64,000 nucleotides of DNA from Cryptomeria japonica (lineage: Eukaryota; Streptophyta; Pinopsida; Cupressales; Cupressaceae), in contig NC_081413.1 in NCBI RefSeq assembly GCF_030272615.1, positions 606,176,709-606,240,708 of the forward strand, written 5' to 3'. Positions 59,065-64,000 of the stretch are shown in pieces (positions within the stretch are counted from its first letter, which is position 1; each line of letters begins with the position of its first letter). The translations under genes were made by a program, and so were the position numbers. Below the pieces are notes generated by a model. That model saw only the letters and a program-made list of their open reading frames with translations. It did not search any database and was not told the origin of the DNA.

Positions 59065-62000
59065 ATGGTTGAAACCCGTCTTCAAAAATCTAGGAGAGAA
59101 ACTAAAGAGGCTCAAGAGTCCACAAACATGAGTTCTTATGAGTATGACAATGATATCTTTTTCAATTCTGATCATACTACATTACCTGACATGGATGCCT
59201 ATAGAAACATTTCAAATGTTGAGAACATGGACACTACAAACAACAATGATACGCACAATGATGATATGGACAACTTTTCAGTATATTCAGTAGATGTGGA
59301 AGAATCCATTATGGATCCCCGTTTCAATCGATTGGTTGAGGAAATAATGAGGAGGGATAGACAATACTTCTTACAAATGATGGCACAAAGTGGAGCCAAG
59401 ATACCTCATGATTTTGACATGACTCAAATAATGGAAAATCGACCTTTGCAACAACCTCACATTAACATGGATCAAAGGAGGCCTAATAGTGGAGGCAATA
59501 GAAGACCACATCTTGTGCTTGAATCACCATCATCTTTGTTTCAAAAACTAGAGGTCCCACATACACATGGTCAAGCATATGATACTCACCTTCGCAGACC
59601 ATTATGGAAGTCTTATGCAGAGAAATATGCTCAATCACATATCAATGCTAAGGATCAACCACCAAAGCAATTGGATATTCAAAGGCATGCTCAAAATTTG
59701 GACACAAGGAAACCCCGTGTCAAATTTGGGGGCAACACATTAGAACATGACATGCCTGTAGAGTATGGTATACATGGACAAAATAGATATTTCATTCCTC
59801 AACATGAATCTATACCAAGTGGTCCATATATGCAGCATCACTATAGACCTCCTCCATATGAACATGCGTATGATCAATATCATCCATATATGCAACATGC
59901 TTCTCCTCCAATTGGTGCCTCAAGCATGGGGTATGGTCCAAGAAGTCGATCTCCACCTAAGAGCAATTTGGAGCAACAAATTAGGGACTTACAAAAGAAA
60001 ATGGAGGACATAAATACACCGAAGCCAACATACACAATGAGAGACATATGTCATTATCCATTTGACAAGACCATTCCAATGCCTCCTTTTCCTACATACT
60101 TTGTGACACCTAAGTTTGATAAGCATAGAGGAAAAGGGGATCCTAAGGCACACATAAGACATTTTTTCACAGCTTGCATTGAGGTAGTAGCAGAAGAGAC
60201 ATATTTGATGAGATTATTCCCACAAAGCCTAGGTGATCAAGCTATGGAATGGTTCTCCCAACTTCCACCTGGTATTAAGTCATGGGGTGACTTAGCAGAG
60301 GCATTTATTCAACATTTCTCCTACAACATAGAGACAGACATATCAGTCACTACTTTGTGCAACACCAAGCAAAAAGATGGAGAGTCTTTTTCATCATTTT
60401 TACAAAGATGGAGGAATCTAGCTAGGAGATGCTCTTGTGAAATTCCACAAAAACAAATGGTAGAGATGTTAACCCAAAATGTTAACAAAGACATTGGCTA
60501 TGATCTAAGGAAAGCTTGTTTGTCCACCTTCAAGGACGTCATTGAAAAAGGCTTAGCGACAGAAAAGGTCCTAATTGAACAAGGAGTCATTAAGATATTC
60601 AAGGAAAACAAAGATGACTTTAAAGGAAAAGATAAGCCAAGATTTTGGAATAAAAACAAGAACACAGTCAATGATGGTGTTTTTGATGCCAATACGGTAC
60701 GACCAAAAATCGTTTTTTCTAGATCAAGTTCTACAAACAATCAAGTGAATACTCAAACAACTTCGAAGTCACGAAGGAAGTACACTCCATTGGGAGAACC
60801 ACTAGAATCAGTTTTCAAGAAGCTAGTGGCAAACAAAATAATAAGAATGCCAGATTTTCCTCTATATGAACCAAAGGTTAAACCAAATTGGTGGAATTAT
60901 GATGAATATTGTGAATTTCATAAGAGAAAGGGTCATAAGACAGGAAATTGTCATCCACTGAAGAACATCATACAAGATCTCATTGATAGAAGTGAAATTG
61001 AGATTGAAGGACACTCATCCAATCAAGAACATGAAATGTTTAAGGAACCATTCCCAAAGCATGACAAGGGAAAAGCTGCAGCCACAAATGACCAAACCAA
61101 CTATACCAGAGCATCCTATAATTATGATTCAACTATCAATCACATTTCGATGGATAATTATGTCTCTACCATTATCATCAAGGACAAAATGCCTGAGACT
61201 TTTACCCAAAGACCCAAGATTGTCCTAAAAAGCATTGGATCTTCTTCCGAACCGACCTCTGAATGTAATGTCACAACTCGTCAAGGTAAATTCACTTTGC
61301 AAGGTGCTCTAGCCAAAAACACAGCTTCCTCATCAACCAAACTTGAGTATGACCTTGTAGAACAGTTAGGGAAGACACTCGCGCTCATCTCCATACTTGA
61401 ACTCTTGTGCATATCCCCCGCACATAAATCCATTCTTGACAAAATCTTGAGAGAAATTGTCGTTCCTACTGATCTAAACGTGGACCAGTTTCAAGCCATG
61501 GTGGGATACCTTTCCATTCCACACTCCCTTACATTCACAGATTCTGATGACGCCTCTGTAAGTCAGCCACATAATGCACCATTACACATTGAAACCTTCA
61601 TACACAAACATAGAATCAAACGAGTCCTGATAGATGGAGGAGCAGGTCTAAACATTTGTACATTGAGCACTATTAAACAATTGGGATATTCTGACAAAGC
61701 TGTGAATTCTACAAACAAAATTACCATCAAAGCATATGATGATGAAGAGCATTCATCCAAGGGCACAATCATTTTACCTCTCAGAGTTGGGCCAGTGACA
61801 AAGGATGTGGTTTGTCAAGTCCTAGACCTGGATCTCACATACAACATATTGCTAGGACGTCCATGGATTCATGAGATGAGCGCAGTCCCATCTACATATC
61901 ATCGATGTATCAAGTTTCCACACAATGGAGTTGAAGTGACCATCAAAGTGGATCCAAATCCATTCATATATTGCAACAATCTGCGACCTCAATCAGAAAT

Positions 62001-63129
62001 AACAATCCCAGTCAATCGACAAGCTATTCCTTCATCAGCATATGTGGATCCAGAATCCTTGAATGCTTCTACATCAAAACAAGCAAAGATCAAAAAAAAG
62101 TTCAATATTAAAGACATGGGATGTGGTGAGTATATCTTTCATGTTGATCAACTCCCACTATCTCCTAAGACATCCAGTCGACAAGAACAATCTATAAACA
62201 ATTTGAAAGGAATTGGGTGTGAAGCACCTAGTGTTGTGGCTGCTAAGTCTGAATGCACATCTCCTCTAGTGGTGCAAGAAACTCTTGATATCAATAGTCC
62301 TCAGACTGGTTCCAGCGAAGAATCTATTAAGCGTATCACCAGCCCTCTTGAGAACTCACATAGATTCACCATTTCATCCAATCATTCCATTTCCACTCCG
62401 CTCCCAGAATTGGATCAACAAGAATTACAAAATCCCTTACTCATTGGGAATCACAAATCACGCTTTGAAAAGAAAAATCTAAAAGTCAAAAATAAAGAAA
62501 AGTCCTTTAGTCCAAATCAAAATCAAAAGCTATTGGACTCTACAAAAATCAAAGTCAAGGATAAAAATCTTATGAAGCAAAAAGAGAAAGAGTTGATCTC
62601 CCCTAATACCAAAATAACTGGGGGCAAAAGTTCTAAAATTTTAAGTCAAAAAGCACACTTGTTGATCCTAAGTCTCCAGCATGCTATCCTACTTTCACTT
62701 CTTTTCATAGTCAAAAGCCTTCATAACTCATCTACTTGTCCCACACATCCTTTTCCTTCTGGTGATACATCATGGACCTTTAATGGAGCTTCCTCAAAGG
62801 ACTTTGTTATCAGGGATGCCCAAACTTCTTCAGGTGACACGCATATGGGCCTACGTAGTCCCCACATTAAAAATTCTATCTCAATTTCTTCATCAAGGAA
62901 GATAGTCACTCGAGCTACACATCATTCAGTCAAGGAACAATGCAGTTACAATCACAAAGTCAAGCCTCACATATTTGAGGTAGGTGATTTGGTTCTCAGA
63001 GAAAACCCCAAAAATCAGCAAGAGAGAGAGAGAGAAGAAGGGCAAGTTCGAACCAAATTGGCTTGGTCCTTACATCATTACAGCAGCATATGGATCTGGG
63101 GCATATCAGCTCTCAACTACAGAAGGTGA
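59065..63129 (+). CDS. Gypsy Gag-protease polyprotein fused to the integrase C-terminal tail (1354 codons, open)
   Basis: A single uninterrupted frame. Residues about 340-480 form a retrotransposon Gag domain (KGDPKAHIRHFF, QAMEWFSQLPP and ESFSSFLQRWRNLARR). C616-x2-H619-x4-H624-x4-C629 (CEFHKRKGHKTGNC) is an altered zinc knuckle. An aspartic protease follows, with the catalytic triad-like D857-G-G (VLIDGGAGLNI) and NILLGRPWIH downstream. Residues from about 960 to 1290 are low-complexity, without the expected reverse transcriptase. Residues about 1297-1316 (HKVKPHIFEVGDLVLRENPK) match the C-terminus of Gypsy integrase. After a GA-repeat at about 63023 the integrase tail goes on in the +1 frame to 63181. 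The frame could make Gag and protease; polymerase would have to come from elsewhere. Confidence 0.85.
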   Translation: MVETRLQKSRRETKEAQESTNMSSYEYDNDIFFNSDHTTLPDMDAYRNISNVENMDTTNNNDTHNDDMDNFSVYSVDVEESIMDPRFNRLVEEIMRRDRQYFLQMMAQSGAKIPHDFDMTQIMENRPLQQPHINMDQRRPNSGGNRRPHLVLESPSSLFQKLEVPHTHGQAYDTHLRRPLWKSYAEKYAQSHINAKDQPPKQLDIQRHAQNLDTRKPRVKFGGNTLEHDMPVEYGIHGQNRYFIPQHESIPSGPYMQHHYRPPPYEHAYDQYHPYMQHASPPIGASSMGYGPRSRSPPKSNLEQQIRDLQKKMEDINTPKPTYTMRDICHYPFDKTIPMPPFPTYFVTPKFDKHRGKGDPKAHIRHFFTACIEVVAEETYLMRLFPQSLGDQAMEWFSQLPPGIKSWGDLAEAFIQHFSYNIETDISVTTLCNTKQKDGESFSSFLQRWRNLARRCSCEIPQKQMVEMLTQNVNKDIGYDLRKACLSTFKDVIEKGLATEKVLIEQGVIKIFKENKDDFKGKDKPRFWNKNKNTVNDGVFDANTVRPKIVFSRSSSTNNQVNTQTTSKSRRKYTPLGEPLESVFKKLVANKIIRMPDFPLYEPKVKPNWWNYDEYCEFHKRKGHKTGNCHPLKNIIQDLIDRSEIEIEGHSSNQEHEMFKEPFPKHDKGKAAATNDQTNYTRASYNYDSTINHISMDNYVSTIIIKDKMPETFTQRPKIVLKSIGSSSEPTSECNVTTRQGKFTLQGALAKNTASSSTKLEYDLVEQLGKTLALISILELLCISPAHKSILDKILREIVVPTDLNVDQFQAMVGYLSIPHSLTFTDSDDASVSQPHNAPLHIETFIHKHRIKRVLIDGGAGLNICTLSTIKQLGYSDKAVNSTNKITIKAYDDEEHSSKGTIILPLRVGPVTKDVVCQVLDLDLTYNILLGRPWIHEMSAVPSTYHRCIKFPHNGVEVTIKVDPNPFIYCNNLRPQSEITIPVNRQAIPSSAYVDPESLNASTSKQAKIKKKFNIKDMGCGEYIFHVDQLPLSPKTSSRQEQSINNLKGIGCEAPSVVAAKSECTSPLVVQETLDINSPQTGSSEESIKRITSPLENSHRFTISSNHSISTPLPELDQQELQNPLLIGNHKSRFEKKNLKVKNKEKSFSPNQNQKLLDSTKIKVKDKNLMKQKEKELISPNTKITGGKSSKILSQKAHLLILSLQHAILLSLLFIVKSLHNSSTCPTHPFPSGDTSWTFNGASSKDFVIRDAQTSSGDTHMGLRSPHIKNSISISSSRKIVTRATHHSVKEQCSYNHKVKPHIFEVGDLVLRENPKNQQEREREEGQVRTKLAWSLHHYSSIWIWGISALNYRR

Positions 63130-63181
63130 ACCTTTGGAGGATCCTATCAACAACATGCACCTTTGCAGGTTCTACACATAG
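62984..63181 (+). pseudogene. integrase C-terminal tail in the +1 frame
   Basis: It holds NWLGPYIITAAYGSGAYQLS and ends NNMHLCRFYT, the usual end of Gypsy Pol polyproteins. It is out of frame with the 59065 frame after the AGAGAGAGAG run at about 63021-63035, which suggests slippage there. Confidence 0.8.
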
Positions 63182-63199
63182 CTCTTTGGAATATCCTAA

Positions 63200-63310
63200 T
63201 TCAAAAAATACAAAAAAATAAAAAATTTCAAAAATACAAAAAAAATAAAAAATTTCAAAAATACAAAAAAATAAAAAATTTCAAAAATACAAAAAAAATT
63301 ATAAAACAAA
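63200..63310 (+). repeat. A-rich tandem repeat, period about 27-29 bp
   Basis: About four copies of a unit ATTTCAAAAATACAAAAAAATAAAA lie directly after the end of the integrase tail. Confidence 0.85.
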
Positions 63311-64000
63311 AAAAATCGTTACTTGGTGAAAACCTGGCAAACAGGCGCCTTGTGACACAAAAAACATTGAAAAATCGAAAAAAGTAAAGAGAAATAATTT
63401 CGTCCAACGGTGAAAACCACTTCAGTGGTGCCCTGGGCAAGTACCATGGTGAAAACTGGGTCACCAACGCCATGTGTAGAGACATTGCTCCTCCCTCCTT
63501 CAGGATTCTCTTTCATCACTTCACTTTGCACACACTCACGACCAATTCATCCATAATAAACTTACACATTCCCATCATGGCTTGTTATTGATCTACCCAA
63601 GATTGGTTCGCCATTCATAATAAACCTCCCTTTTCACTCCTTTCCATCCATAATAAATCAGATCCTATCTGTGGCTAAGGCAAATCGTACGTCTAGTAAT
63701 GGGTGTGGAACTGAGAACATCACATGTTTTGAGGAGTACAGTTTCTTCCAGCTTCCTTCAGTCTATCCGCGCACAATTCGCAATAAAGCAACATTTGCAT
63801 CACAGATCCACAATAAAGTTTCATCTTCTCCGCAATAAAGTATCAGTTTCATGGATTCAGTCAATTTCAGATGAGACATAGCAGCAACAATGGGCTTCAA
63901 CAAAATCAAATCTTTCAACAGACTCAGACAACATATGGTTCCGTGTTATCTATCTTTTTTGTGAAAGTAAACATTGTGACCACAATCAAATAAGACTTAT
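63311..64000 (+). other. 3' untranslated region of the Gypsy element
   Basis: It contains three phrases with GGTGAAAAC (63325, 63409 and 63448) followed by GGCGCC or GGTGCC or CAACGCC blocks, and later CAATAAA-type words (63640-63840). No gene was seen. The 3' LTR was not reached. Confidence 0.55.

Larger units (their letters stand above)
55745..64000 (+). mobile_element. internally deleted Gypsy retrotransposon, 3' end outside the window
   Basis: Order: 5' LTR 55745-56519, primer site from 56521, a 2.5-kb leader, gag-protease frame 59065-63129 fused to the integrase C-terminus, then a 3' untranslated region running to the window edge. The RT, RNase H and most of the integrase are absent. 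The 3' LTR was not reached. Family placement near the Tat/Athila branch follows from the primer site, the leader length and the Gag and protease wording. Confidence 0.8.

Overview
The window looks like nuclear DNA of a seed plant, most likely a gymnosperm (conifer type). It is AT-rich and gene-poor, with long introns, nested and decayed LTR and LINE retroelements, and a single recognisable host gene. The species cannot be named from the sequence alone. The base assignment is inference from gene structure and repeat content.

Host gene. A complete 12-exon gene for hydroxymethylglutaryl-CoA synthase (HMGS, mevalonate pathway) lies on the + strand at 17635-29257. All splice junctions join in frame to a 472-residue protein that keeps the catalytic Glu, Cys and His. 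A G-box, a TATA-like box, an in-frame stop just before the ATG and a polyadenylation signal frame it. Its introns and the 1.4 kb downstream contain several local tandem duplications and one GC-rich repeat insertion.

Left flank. Pieces of a minus-strand Copia LTR with primer-binding site (351-860) and of a minus-strand Gypsy primer-binding site (978-996) come first. A complete LTR element follows at 2511-10484, with 1140-bp LTRs and a TTTAAT target duplication. It has a gag relic with five zinc knuckles and a long second reading frame, but no reverse transcriptase, integrase or RNase H. Then come a very long GAT/GAC microsatellite (11844-12735), CT/AT repeats and a diverged 1-kb tandem duplication (15352-16920).

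Right flank. From 30.6 to 45 kb there are decayed coding scraps, several tandem-repeat zones, a Mutator-like transposase relic (36.96-38.65 kb), a minus-strand LTR 3' end (to 40323) and a two-unit tandem array of Gypsy-type LTR units (40.6-44.9 kb). A minus-strand LINE (45.37-53.44 kb) is split inside its endonuclease by a second LTR element (46058-51682, TSD GTCTC). That element has the same pol-less plan as the first: coiled-coil and zinc-knuckle Gag plus a second frame. From 53.4 kb to the end lie two related Gypsy 5' ends. The second starts at 55745 and carries a long structured leader and an uninterrupted 1354-codon gag-protease frame fused directly to the last part of integrase. The RT, RNase H and integrase core are missing.

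Main point of interest. Two separate insertions share one non-autonomous layout (LTR, multi-knuckle Gag, pol-less second frame, LTR), and a third element is an internally deleted Gypsy with an open gag-protease frame. The window is therefore dominated by elements that must borrow polymerase in trans. The second frame of the first element, its separate leader, and a repeated hairpin with a compensatory base change in the Gypsy leader are the least explained signals.
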